Positions 12,541 through 24,108 of a stretch of 64,000 bases of DNA are shown in pieces; within the stretch, counting starts at the first letter, position 1, and the number at the start of each line of letters is the position of its first letter. Source of the DNA: Drechmeria coniospora (taxonomy: Eukaryota > Ascomycota > Sordariomycetes > Hypocreales > Ophiocordycipitaceae). The notes under the pieces are model-generated. The model did not search any database. It worked only from the letters and a program-made list of their open reading frames with translations, and was not told the DNA's origin. The stretch covers positions 9,172,520-9,236,519 of the forward strand of contig NC_054389.1 of NCBI RefSeq assembly GCF_001625195.1, read 5' to 3'. The position numbers were made by a program, and so were the translations under genes.

Positions 12541-14458
12541 ATGGCCTCACCGTCTGGCTTCGCTCACTACCCCGAGCCGATCGAGGGCCCGGATGTGCCG
12601 TATGCGCCCATTCCGAATCATAACCCCGTCCTCAGAGGGCTTCCCCTCGTCGCCGCCTCCCAGCTGTACGTGAAGCCCGCGTCCGGTCGTTTGCGAGAAC
12701 GGAAGCCTAACCGGCGGCCTTGCCCTCCTGCAGCGTCTCCTGGTCCGGAACCCTCCAGCGTTTCTTCTGGAAAAATGCCGGCTTCGGCTCCATCAAGGAC
12801 ATGGCCGTGCTCGACGACGTCACCTACACCTTCCAACCCGTCGTGACGCCGCTCGGTGCCACCGGACCGATGCTGGCCTTTGGGCCGGAGCTGCTCGAGT
12901 CCAAGCACGCCGATGCAAAGGGCCGCTACTACACGGCCAGCGACTACCACGAAATGTACAAGTCCGGTCGGGTCACGCCCCTGCAGGTCGCCGAGGTCCT
13001 GCTGCCCCTGACCAAGGCGAACAAGGAGAAGCCGGGCAAGTACGAGGACGCGTGGGCCGACTCGCACGGCAAGGACCATCTGGCCCTCAAAGCCGCCAGG
13101 GCATCGACGGAGCGCTACGCCGCAGGCAAGCACCTCGGCGTGCTCGACGGCGTGCCCGTCGGCGTCAAGGACGACGTCGATGTCGAGGGCTACGTCAATC
13201 ACTTTGGCCTCCAGTACAACCCCTCGATCCCGTGGTTCAAGGAGCAGGAGGAGTCGGCCTGGCCGGTGAAGACGCTGCAGGACGCCGGCGCCGTCGTCAT
13301 CGGAAAGCTGCGCATGCACGAGATGGGATCGGACACCAACGGCCTGAATGTACGTTTCGACGGATGATGCCAACTGCCGTCGCTGACAGACGTCGCCAGG
13401 TGTACCAGGGCACGCCGACGAACCACCTCAACAACGCCTACTACCCCGGCGGCTCCTCCTCCGGTCCGGCCTCGGCCGTTTCCGCCGGCCTCATCCCCAT
13501 CACCGTCGGCACCGACGCCGGCGGCTCCATCCGCATCCCCGCCAACTTCAACGGCATCTACGGTCTCAAGACGAGCCAGCACCGCACCATTGCCATGAAC
13601 AGCACCATGTGCGTCACCGGCCCCATCGCCGCCACCGTCGCCGACCTCACCATCGCCTACCGCGTCATGTCCCAGCCCGACCCCGACTGCCCGACCCAGA
13701 GCCTCTTCGCGCTGTCGATTCCGCCGGCACCCTCGGCGAACAAGGTCATGGGCGTCTTTCGGGATTGGTGGAAGCAGGCCGACCCCAAGGTGGCCGAGGC
13801 ATGCAACCGGGCCGTCGACTGGTTCGCCGAGAAGCGCGGCTATGACGTCGTCGACATCTCCATCCCCTACCTGCCCGAGGCCCAGCTCGCTCACGGCTCC
13901 GTCTGCGTCGTCGAGCTGACCGAGTCGGCGAGGCGTCGCACGCCGAACCCGGCCAACTGGCTCTCCCTCGTCGGCCCGGCGAACAAGGTGCTCCTCTCGG
14001 TCGGCAAGCAGACGCCGGCCGTCGACTTCCTCAAGTACAACTCGCTGCGCACCCTGCTCATGCAGCACCTCGCCTACCTCTTCCAGAAATACCCGGGCCT
14101 GCTGATCATGACGCCGACGACGCCCCTCATCGGCTGGCCGCGGACGCCCGGCGACGAGTCGTACGGGCTGAGCGACGCCAACACGACCTTCCGCAACATG
14201 ATGTACATCTTCCTTTCCAACATGACGGGGACGCCGTCGCTGTCGGCACCCGTCGGCTACGTCGACCCTCTGCAGGGCGAGGGCAAGCTATGCGTTTCCC
14301 TCATGGCCACGGCCGAGTGGGGCGCCGAGGAGCAGCTGCTCAGCTGGGCCGGCGAGACGGAAGAGTATCTGCATACCGTGTACCCCGACGGTCGCCGGAG
14401 GCCGGACTCGTGGCTCGACGTCCCGGCGTTGGCGACGCAGGAGAAAAAAGACAAGTAG
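12541..14458 (+). CDS. Amidase signature family protein
   Basis: Three exons, 12541-12665, 12734-13349 and 13400-14458, encode 599 residues. Both introns start GTACGT and end CAG. The Ser-cisSer-Lys triad of amidase signature enzymes is visible: Lys187 in GVPVGVKDD, the cis-Ser around 266-268 in YPGGSSSGPAS, and the nucleophile Ser290 in TDAGGSIRIPA. These enzymes hydrolyse carboxamides to acid plus ammonia or amine. Fungal members of this length act on small or fatty amides, and the substrate cannot be read from sequence. There is no signal peptide or membrane segment, so it is probably cytosolic. The third exon is much richer in C and G at the third codon position than its surroundings. It is convergent with the DUF7721 gene, with 156 bp between stops. 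Confidence 0.93.
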
Positions 14459-14614
14459 GAGGAGCGTGCGTTCAGATGATGCGAGCTCCACGTTCATGCC
14501 TGGGCTCTCATGATGATGGTACAATTGTTTCTCAACATTGGCAAAATACAATCAATGCATGCTCGTCACGGCGGTGCCCAGACGAGTTCATCTGTCGACG
14601 GATGGGTACGAACG

Positions 14615-15309
14615 TTACATGAATTTGGAAGCGAGACCCATCAAGCCTCCCTGCTGCTGGCCCTGTGACTTGAAATACATCTTCATGGCCATCTCGCCGG
14701 CCTTTTGGACGGTGGACTCCTTGCTCGCGCCGTCGGCGATCTTGCCGTCGGCGGCCTTGCTGTCGAAGAGCTGTCCGCAAGCTCGGGGTCAGCCTTTGGG
14801 AATTTTTGCACATGTCGGGCAGGTTAGGCCAGAAGAGGACGCGCACCTTGCTGGCCTCGGACATGGCGATGGCCACGAAGGAGCCTTGGCTCTGGCTGGC
14901 GCCGCTACTGCCGCTACCCTCCCCCTGGTTGAACTTTTTAAGGGCCTGCATGGCGGCGGCGACGCCGAGCGTGGTCTCGTCGCCGCGCCCGTCGTTCTGG
15001 TAAGCATGCTTGTACTTGCTGATGGCGTCCTCCTCGTCGAGATCTTCGTTGGCGATCTGGCCCTTTTTTTGGCCGATGGCGCCCATGATCTGCGAGAACA
15101 TGGCGCTGTTGCCGGACGAGCCAGCGAGCCTGGAGGCTTCGTCGTGGGCGTTGCGAAATTCCTCATCGTTGTCCCCTTGCCGACGAGCCGGCAGGTCAGC
15201 AAAAGCGGCCTCCCGTCATCACGCCCTGGGCCGAATACCGACCTCGCTGGTCCTGACGCTGGTTCTGGCTCTCGAGGAACTCCTTGCCCGCGTTGAATAG
15301 CTTGTCCAT
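14615..15309 (-). CDS. DUF7721 (beta-flanking-type) protein
   Basis: Three minus-strand exons, 15309-15243, 15175-14847 and 14770-14615, encode 183 residues with exact frame closure. The introns are 67 and 76 bp. The protein begins MDKLFNAGKEFLESQNQ. It carries the conserved block AMFSQIMGAIGQKKG followed by EDLDEEDAISKYKHAYQ, and ends in a Gln/Gly-rich tail (KSQGQQQGGLMGLASKFM). This layout matches a widespread ascomycete family annotated as DUF7721 or beta-flanking protein. Its biochemical function is not known. Alanine- and Lys-rich helices predict a small soluble helical protein. The first acceptor is AAG rather than CAG or TAG. Confidence 0.8.
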
Positions 15310-16185
15310 TTTGACGGAATGGTTGAGCCGAGGTAGAACGTGTTTGGGTGCAAAGCTGATGCGAGAAGATGATGACGAAGACGCGGTAGAGGGAGCAGCA
15401 GCGGAAAAGAATAGCCGAGGAATATCGGCGAAACTGTCGATGCAGGCAGGATGTCGGTGCAAAAGTAAAAATGGACGCAAGTGGTGCCATGTGCCAGCCC
15501 CCTCCGAATGCCATGTACTGTACTCCGTACTTGCGAGCAAACTTGTCAGAGCCGGTGACGCGCACCATGCGGGGTTGCTCCAGGCAAGGAACCCCTCCTC
15601 GTACAAGCACCTCGCCAAGATGGATCGTCAAGTCCTTGAAACTACTCGCAATAATTACAGGGTCGGCGATTCATTCGCGCACAGCATACCGTGCTCGTCT
15701 TCGTTTGGTCCCGCTACGACGCGCCTGCGAGCGCAAAGCAAGGCATGAACGCCGTGGCAACCAGAACCGAGTCGCACATCTCGTAATGGACCGACAGACG
15801 AATGCATGGTGAAGAATAAATGGATAATACTTACTTGTCGTGGCCGTACTGCTTCGTCATAGTTTGTGGTATATACAAGACCTCCATCGGAGAATGCGTC
15901 GTCTCATGTTCGCTTCCTTGCGCAAATGCTGGTCAAACAACGTCATGGACACTGTCGGACTTCAAATCATCTCCGCCTCGAGTTGCTCACCGAGCCGAGA
16001 GACGAGCTTCAGGTGCCAAGGGACACGGCAGGCGTCCCATGGACTCGACAGCCCCGAGCTTGAACGGCGTCAAGAGGGGGCATCACGGCGATGGCTCGGC
16101 GACGTCGCTTGGCCGATGCTCGTTTTTCTCTTTTCATCCGTACCCTTTCAGTGTCGAATCGGAATGCAACGAATGGAGAAATCGA
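15310..16185. other. Spacer between the DUF7721 gene and WC-2
   Basis: An 876-bp stretch holding the promoter of the DUF7721 gene and the 3' untranslated region of WC-2. Overlapping short frames on the plus strand at 15820-16335 are not supported by any domain or splice pattern. Confidence 0.55.
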
Positions 16186-17753
16186 TCAAGTAGTTGCTTG
16201 ATCGGCCAGCTGAGAGGAGCCGTTGAAGTTGCCTTTTTTCTTTTCCTTCTTGGCCCATCGCAAGCCGCAAGCGTTGCAGAGCGTCTTTGGTCCGCTCGGT
16301 CCCTTTCTCCATTCGGGGGAGTCGAGAGTTCCTGACGCTCGCTGTCAGTCACCGACGGGTGGAAAATGAGGGTCTCGAATGAAAACAAACCGCAATCTGT
16401 GCAGACGTATTCCTCCGACGTCTTCAGCTTCTTCTTCTTCTTCTCGCCCATTCGAGAGTCTCGGTCGAGGGATATCTCGATGCCGGCGTCACCCTTGACG
16501 AGGACCGGGCTGGCCATTCCGGCCGTGATGCCCCGGCAGCGCTCGCCCTCGACGTACCGCAGCCCCGTGAGCATCTCTATCGTGTCGGTGTGGGATGGAG
16601 CGCCGTAACGCGCGGTGCCGTCCGGCTGCGCGTCGAGCCGAGTGCCGTCGGCGGTGTCCTCCAGGCTCTCGCGGGTCAGCGGCACGCCGTCGCCGTCGCC
16701 GTCGTCTTCTTCTCCTTCGTTCCCGACGTGCTCGCCGCCGGCGCCGGGATGCAACGGGTTCCTCGACGACCCATCGGCCATGGGCTCGGGCGGTGTTGCG
16801 TCGGATCGGCCGTCTTGGAGTTGGGCCCACTGCCTCGACTCCTCGTCGGCGTCGGCCTCCTCCTCCATCCGCAGCTCGGCAATCCGCTGCCGCAGCCGCT
16901 CGTTTTCGATCTTGTGCTCGAGGAAGGAGTCCAGGAGGCCGGCGTTCTTGGTCGGGTACGGGCGGGACATCATGAAGACGGACTGGCAGAAGGGTGACTG
17001 GTTGTCGGGGTTGGGCGCAAACTTGGCGTCGGCGATGTGGGCGTGACCGACGGATTCAAATATGGCGTAGGTGCCATCCTTCTTCTTGAAGCGGTAAAAG
17101 ATTCGCAGCGGAGTGCCGGAGGCGATGGACTCGTTGAGCTCGGAGACGAAGATGCCCTGGTCGTCGGGGTGGATGAGATCCTTGAGGAACTCGTCAAAGA
17201 TCTCCTCGGCCGTGTATCCGGCGACGGAGAGGACGCTCGGGGACGCGTACTTGATGCGGCCGTTGGCGTCGAGGATGTGGAGGAAGTCCTTGAGCTCCTC
17301 GACGACCTTGGCGGGCCACTGCTTCCGCTTGGTGAACTCGGTCAAGGTGCTGCCGCCGGAGCCGGAAAGTGCCATCTGGGACATGGTGCCGGGAGGCAAC
17401 GGCCCGGCTCCGGGGACGTTGTTGGCCGCCGTGTTGAACTGGTTCTCGAGCCGTGCGATGGACTCCTCGGCCGTCGGACGGTTGCCGCCGGCGACGACGG
17501 CAGCCGCATCAGGATCGCGGGTGCGGGCACTGGCGGTGGGATTGAAAGTCTCCGGCGAGACGTCGTCGGCGGATCCGATACCAAAAACGGCGTCGTCGAA
17601 TGAGCCCAGCATGCTGCTGTCGAAGAAGGTCATGAAATCGAAACTATCCGGGGCCCCGAGGTCGAGGTTGGGGAAGCCGAAGAAGTTGGCACCCAGCTGA
17701 GGCTGTGGAGCCTCTGGAGGAGGCGGCTGCGGCGGCGATGGTTCTGGCGACAT
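16186..17753 (-). CDS. wc-2: White collar 2 blue-light regulator (PAS and GATA zinc finger)
   Basis: Two minus-strand exons, 17753-16391 and 16331-16186, encode 502 residues. One PAS domain lies at about residues 155-270 ([19 protein letters not shown] ... [19 protein letters not shown]). A Lys-rich stretch at about 435-442 (GEKKKKKLK) looks like a nuclear signal. It leads into a GATA-type zinc finger: CTDC at the end of exon 1, then CNACG in exon 2, with the 59-bp intron inside the finger loop so that the splice makes [18 protein letters not shown]-2 lacks a flavin LOV domain; it pairs with WC-1 through PAS to form the light-responsive, clock-linked transcription complex. The open frame continues upstream of 17753 but lacks an ATG, so this Met is chosen; an upstream exon is possible. 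Confidence 0.95.
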
Positions 17754-18068
17754 GACGGGCAGCCATCCAACGGACCTGATGGCATCAGCCTCATCCAGGC
17801 GCGGAGGGGTACGGTACCTGCGCTGGGTACCTGCACTCGGTACCTGTCTAGCACCCAAGAGGCCTAAGAGGTAATACCTGCAGTAGCTGGATTCGGCAGC
17901 GGAGCCGTCACTGATGTACCTCGGGGCGATGGGTGGCCGCCAGTGGCAACGGCCGAACGGTCACTTTGACAGCCGGGGCTAGTGGCGCGGAAGAAGGGTG
18001 GGGGGTCGCCACCCACCCGTAGTGTTGTGGTGCCCTGTACTTGTCGCCGCGCAGCAATTAATTACTGT

Positions 18069-18103
18069 ACCTGTGTGCACCTGTATGCACCTGTGTGCAC
18101 CTG
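18069..18103. repeat. Short tandem repeat, 10-bp unit
   Basis: About three and a half copies of a 10-bp unit ACCTGTGTGC, one copy with a base change (ACCTGTATGC). Confidence 0.8.
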
Positions 18104-18141
18104 ATGGCAGCAGTGGGCAGCCAGGTCTCGATCACAACGGG

Positions 18142-18199
18142 CTGGAAGCACGTCGGTCTGGAAGCACGTCGGTCTGGAAGCACGTCGGTCTGGAAGCCG
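18142..18199. repeat. Tandem repeat, 16-bp unit
   Basis: At least three near-identical head-to-tail copies of CTGGAAGCACGTCGGT plus a partial fourth. The unit is not a multiple of three, and no gene reads across it. Confidence 0.88.
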
Positions 18200-21100
18200 C
18201 TTGCAAGAACCGTTGCTCGTCGAACGTCTACCTCGCCTCAGCGTCGGCTCGGCCCATCAGCTGCGACGGTGGGAGGGGACAGGCTCGGACGATGTTTGGC
18301 AGTGTTCGTGTTCGCAGGGAAACGGGCGAGGACGTTTTGAGTGAGCAGACGTTTGATGACGGCAAGGATGCTGTGCAAAAAACTGAGACGGGATGGGACT
18401 GGATGGCACAATGCGATTGCGATTGCGAGTACGGAGTATAAGTATGTATAGACATTCATCATGGCCGTACCACGCACTGCATGTGCTCGTATGCTTGGTC
18501 GTGGCCGGCAGGGAACATGCGACCAGTTCGGCCTCGCACAGCACTCGTTTGCCCGCATCTGCACTACCGAGTGCCGTACCACCTGCTACGATGAGGGCCG
18601 GCTGGGGGTGCACGAGCGCCGATCGCGCCGTCGTATTCTCGGCCGCGACCCCTGCATCGCAACCTACATGGCCAGAACCAAGTACGGCGGTCGGAGGAAT
18701 AGCAACGGGCCGTCGGCGGCAACCTCGGCCGACTTGGGCGAGACACGGTGCAGTGCCCTTTTCACCGGTTCCGAATAATGTATCTTGTATCGGATGAAAG
18801 GAGAGAATTGAAGGGAAGTTGGTGGGAGGTCCCTTGACTTTGCCATGTACGCCTGGGGATTCCGCAATGTCGAGGGGGCCGGACGCTTGTCATCCTGCTG
18901 TATTCTTGCACAGGCATCTGCTCGACGGAGCAATACACGTACATAGTCGGTGCTAAGTATTCCGTAGGTGCCTGCCACTACCTGCTAGTCCGCCGAGCAG
19001 CTGCCACATACAGCCCCAGTACCAGTGTGCAAGCAATTACTACTAGTAGGTACTAACCTACCTACCTAGTAGTCTACAGTAACTTTTGCGTTTCAAGCAT
19101 GGCACACGCTTCCAAGCCGGCCAGAAGGCTGGCGCATCTACGTCTCATCTTCCATCCTGCTCCCAACAAGGAACGACGTCACGGACCTACATTCTTACTT
19201 GCTGGATTGCCCGAGTCGGTCTTGCTGCTTCATGGGAGTTGAAAGAGCAGTGTGCCATTGATGAGCAATTTTGATTCGCCAGTAACCGAGCCTTGAGAAT
19301 GCCCTGTATACTGCAGGGGTGCCTAGGCACTCCTCCTACTGGCACTTGTGGCAAGACCTTGTATTACTCCATGCATGCCCTAGAAATGGCGTGAAATCTA
19401 CAGTACTACCTCGCAGGAATACTCCGTACAGACTGCACATGTAAGTAATACTTTGTACGGAGCACATACTGCAGATGGGCATTTGTAAGTGTACAGTACT
19501 GTACTGTAGTGGTAGTTATAGGTGCATGTAAATACTGTATCAAGGCATATCGACGCCAAATTTGCCTACTACTTTGGGACTAGTTGCCAGTCTGAAACGC
19601 CGCTGGAGGTGGTCCCTATTAGTCGGCAACCAAGGGAAGCGGCCCGCGGCTAGGATAGGGAAAGTACTGTAATACTTACTGTACTTGATGTAGGTATGCC
19701 AAGCAGCCCCTGACGACTTCTGAGGCAGCCAGATGAAATTTGTGGCACCTTCATACGGTGCAGTAAGTAATTGCATCGCTTGCAGTGCGGAGCTAGGAGA
19801 AGGGCCAACGTGCAGGTACTGTACAGTCGTAAGTACTTGTAGGCGTACAGTTCAAGCCCGATGGCCACCTCGACACGAGCACGTGGTTGACAATGGATTC
19901 TGGTCAGAAGGCAAAGGTTCAACCCGAGTGCTATATCATGGCATCGAACCTGTTGGGCAGAGTGGGGGACGAACGAGAGGATGCATGCGCTCTCGGTGAG
20001 CAGCAGCTATCACCTGTCGCAGGCACTTACAGAGCATGAAACAGCAGGGTTATGTATCAAGTACGGGCTACGAGCACTCCTCTACTTGGGCATCAAGAAT
20101 GGTCAAGCACTCGTTCGCACCACAGAAACATGTGCATGGGTGAAATCAGAGTACTGTACTCCGTACTGGTACCTTGAAAGACGATGCGCAATTGCTTCGT
20201 CGTGCAAGTACTCTGTACTTGCGGAGTACACTCCGGACCATCTCACTTGTATGTACTGGGCATTACTGCTGTGTTGCTGTACTTGCGTGCAAAAGTACGA
20301 GAACCCTCCATCAAGTAATTACTCCGTACATGCAAATACGTCGTACTTGAGTGAACATCTTGGTGCACCCAGAAGAGCTCGTGCATGCACCGTAAATGCA
20401 AGCATTGTTGGGCACGCGCAGTCACTCCCGTACAAACAGCGGTGAGTAACCCTCCCCAGGGCCAATTTTTACATTGTACTCCGTGCCTACCACTCCGTAC
20501 TTTGTACTTGCATCAATGCACTCGTAGGGGAGGTACTTGGGCAGTCATCCAACCCGCGTGCCGTCTCATATTGGGTGGATTGGCCGCAGAGCAATCTTTT
20601 TCAGGCTTCAGAACCAACAGACCTGCACCCAACAGTTATCCAGGCATACTACTGGTTCCTTGTGGCTCCCCGAAATGCATGTTGATAATGGCAAGGCGCG
20701 ACTGCGACTACATTCACGGGTTACTGTACATGTCCCTCCACCACAGGCTTTCATCAGGGGCTTGTCGCCGAGTTTCCATCGACTACTTTGATTTTCCTAC
20801 ACTGAATGCGTCCAAGTCTCAAAGGTTTCAACATTAAAATGGGCAACGTACTTGACAGACTACGTGTCGTGGACAAGGCTACTCATGTTGCACAAGCATG
20901 AATTGTAATCCCCAAACCAAGAGAGGGACGATGGCGTCCATGTCGTTGCTGAATAAGGATGGGTGGTCATCCTTGCCAATGGGGTATTGTCTTGTTTTCG
21001 TTTCTAAAACTGAAAAGGATCGTTTGAGTACTCCGAGCGTGTGGTGCAGAGGCATACCTGTGTACTGTACATGTACTGTACTGTAGTTGTAATTATTAGT

Positions 21101-22255
21101 CAGGCGGCAAAAGCGTCGATTCGATATTATGCGTGTGGCCATGGCGGTAGCACCGCGTCACCTAACACTTTCACGTGACAAACATGGCCTGCTTCCCATC
21201 GTCAAGCTTTAGGCTGCTCTGCGCGAGGACTTACATAATTATGCATTAGATAATGGGCGAGCTATTGAGCCTGCAGTGCTTTCACTCCTGGTCAAGGCAG
21301 TCAGATCATACAGGTAATACCCCCAACACCACAGGAGCCGGGGGAGCCGCCTCTCGTTTCGTCATGGGCCATCTCCGAACCATTCGTTCGACTGACAGCT
21401 GCGATCTTGGAAGCGGCTGCTTCGGGACATGATAGCCATCCGCCGTATTCGGTCGAGTTCCCGCGTTAGCTCGACTCCTCGTCTAACTGGCTCCTTGACT
21501 CACGGAGGGTATCCCCATTTGCATGGGTATTGCGAAAGACATGTTCAATGTCACGCCAGGTAGGCGGTATCTCTGTGCCTGTGGGATGAGCTGTTGGAAT
21601 CAGAGAGCGGAAACAATACGACGCAACGCACGGAGCACTACACTGTTAACCCCGCCAGACTGCCCTCGCATATCCTCTCGCAGTGACGCACTTGGTGGTA
21701 GACGTAATAGCGTGGTGGGTCGAAAACGAGACCAAGGGTAACTAGTAGAATCCTGAACGCTCCCAGGATACCACTCGAGTGCTTGTCCGTAAAATACTCC
21801 ACCGTGCAAGAAACGACTAATACAAGTAAGTAATATTAACAAAACCGAGTTACAGTGGGGTGGCAAAAATGTCGATTCGATTTGTAGGGGTAGTGCTACC
21901 AAAACTGCATCGTCACTTTTGTCAAGTGAATGTACTACTTTACTGTACTACCAGGTAGTGGTGCCAACGGGTACTCCGCACAGGCATGGTTCGTCCTTCA
22001 CTACTCCGTATAAACGAGCATGTCCTTCCATGGCCAGGCTCGTATTTATGAAAACAATACGAATGCGACAAGGACATGTGCGTGTACAGTATTACATTGT
22101 ACTTCATGCGTGCACTCGTACTCTCAGAATAGTCGCCGTACCGTTTCAACCATACATATATAAGACGATGTGACGCGACGCCCAAGTATAGACCCGGTGC
22201 AAGTGCCATCATCACCGCCTTCATTTCATCGTCGCATTCTTTCCATTATTCCATC

Positions 22256-23665
22256 ATGGGCAGTCATTCATTCTTACACCACGCCCTCTCCTTCCTCCTG
22301 CTCCTGCAATGGCCTTCCACCAGCCATGCTGTGGGAGCATCCGCCTCTGAAAAAAACTCCCTCTACCGGTTTGATACCCGGTCTCCAGATCAGATGACCA
22401 AGGAGGGCGGCTTTCGACCGTGGGGTGCCGATGTCTCTGTGCCGGGATATAGTCTGTATGAACAGGTAAATGAAGCTCCCATGACGGTGTACTCCATGTA
22501 CACCTCGACATCCATCGATCCGCAGGCAGCCATCAAGTTCGGCAACAGCTTCTCTGGTGGCAAGAGAGGATACCTCTATGAAGTCAAGCCGTCGGGCAAC
22601 GCCATCGATGTGGCGAAAAGTCTCGGTCAGTTCTATCCAAAGCAGCATCGGTGGCAGAAGGAGGTCGCCTTCCTCGGCGGCATTCGCCGGGAGCAGATCA
22701 AATCAACGGCCGAGGTGCCGGGAGGCTTCCAGGGCAGCGCAACAGAGCTGCCATGGAAGCCGTACGGGCACTACGACAAGAAGTTTGAGCACCAACACGC
22801 CATCGCCGCGCCTCAGCTGGCCGGGTTCCCCGAAGATTCTCGCTATGGCCCCAGAGCGCTCAAGGTGGAGCCCTGGAAAAGCTTTAACCAAGACCCGACA
22901 GAATACGCCAAGGCCATCATGGATCGGACGGGCAAGGAAATGGGCTGGGCCATGAACACACAGACGGCGGGAAACGGCGGCAGCGGTGACGGGGGGTTGT
23001 TTTGCAAGCGCAACGGGCACTGCCGTACCAAGGATGCAAGCAAGAATCCTTCCACGACCAGGGGGGGGGAGGTGGCGGACAAGAGTCGACAGACCGAAGG
23101 AAAGCCCGTCGGCAAGGATGCACCTGAAATGAATATCGATCTGCCCGTGCAAGAGACGCCGGCGCCGGCGGAAATCGATGCCGTGCGAGACCAGGGACGC
23201 TCAGGAACCACATGTCGGCGTGGTATGACAGGTCGCGGCAGAGGTCGTGGGAGAAATCGCAAAGGTGACTGGGGAAGAGGACCAAGTGGAGGGCGGGGAC
23301 GAAAGGAAGCCGTCGATTGTGAATTCACAGACTCCTCGAGGAACCCTGTCCCCCAATCTGTTGACGATTCCCGAGCCCCTACCGGGAGCCATGGCCGGCA
23401 GAAGCACTGGTGGACCAGGACAGGGTAAGTCGTCTTCTATAACCTGGCCAATGGAGATTCGATGACGGCCACCGATTCGGACTTCGACAGGCTCGTGCCT
23501 TGGGAAGTTCTCCCGAAGCTGAAGCGGGCGATGCCGAGGAGGTTGCCGCGAGCAAGGAGGCCGTCTTTCAAAGGCGAAGAATTCGAAAACCGTGTCCCAC
23601 AGTCGACACGTGCTGGAGTGCTGGAGGGTAAAGCGTCCCATTTCGCCAAGGATGGAAGTACATAA
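22256..23665 (+). CDS. Secreted enterotoxin-A-like ADP-ribosyltransferase
   Basis: The ATG at 22256 opens a protein with a hydrophobic signal peptide (residues 1-25). It then aligns by eye with the A subunit of heat-labile enterotoxin and cholera toxin. The NAD-site arginine is Arg38 in LYRFDTRSP, followed by GGFRPWG. The serine-threonine-serine motif is at 84-86 (YTSTS). The loop before the catalytic glutamate reads WQKEVAFLGGI, Glu136 being the expected catalytic residue. The position two residues before it is Gln134, where bacterial LT/CT have Glu. A continuous frame stops at 23428, but that stop sits in a GTAAGT donor. A 66-bp intron (23425-23490) would extend the protein to 23665, 447 residues in all, with a basic Arg/Gly- and Lys-rich tail. 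No B-subunit gene is adjacent. Such genes are common in insect- and nematode-pathogenic fungi; activity here is inferred only. Confidence 0.83.
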
Positions 23666-24108
23666 GAAGTACATAGCCACGTGCCATGTACTGAAACCAC
23701 CCTCCATGTCATCGCCCTCCAGAGGCCGAGTTCACGGCGGAGCTCACGTTGGAGATGCCGCCCACGCCGTCATGAATCTCGCAAAAAGCAATCAATAATG
23801 CCCACGCAAAGGGCAGAGGAAATCAGGGCAAAAAAAAAGGAACCAGGCGATGAATCGTCTGGCGTCTGCGACTGGATACACTCGTGGGAAATGTTTCGAT
23901 GGCTGTAAAATATGTAACATGTCCTGACCATGGACAGATAAGACTCGGTTGACAGGAATAGAGTGACGTGTGCTCGACCCGGACTCAAGGCAATGATCGC
24001 TCACAATGGAATCCTGCGCCATCCAACACCATGCATACCATGTGTTCCTTTTTCGCTCTCGGGCATCATTCATGCATCGTACGTCTACCACGCATTGGAA
24101 ACGTTCCA
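23666..24108. other. Convergent spacer between the enterotoxin-like gene and the CFEM receptor
   Basis: A 443-bp stretch. It holds two 3' untranslated regions; no further gene was seen. Confidence 0.55.

Larger units (their letters stand above)
17754..22255. other. 4.5 kb spacer rich in dispersed motif
   Basis: No gene is supported between WC-2 and the enterotoxin-like gene. The first few hundred bases must include the WC-2 promoter. Short tandem repeats occur at 18069-18103 and 18142-18199. The GTAC motif family is abundant at about 18960-19080, 19400-19860, 20150-20530, 21055-21085 and 21930-22010. Confidence 0.6.

Noticed and set aside
13199..14068. Minus-strand frame of 289 codons opposite the amidase
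   Set aside because: GC-rich third positions on the amidase strand remove stops from this frame; it has no domain.
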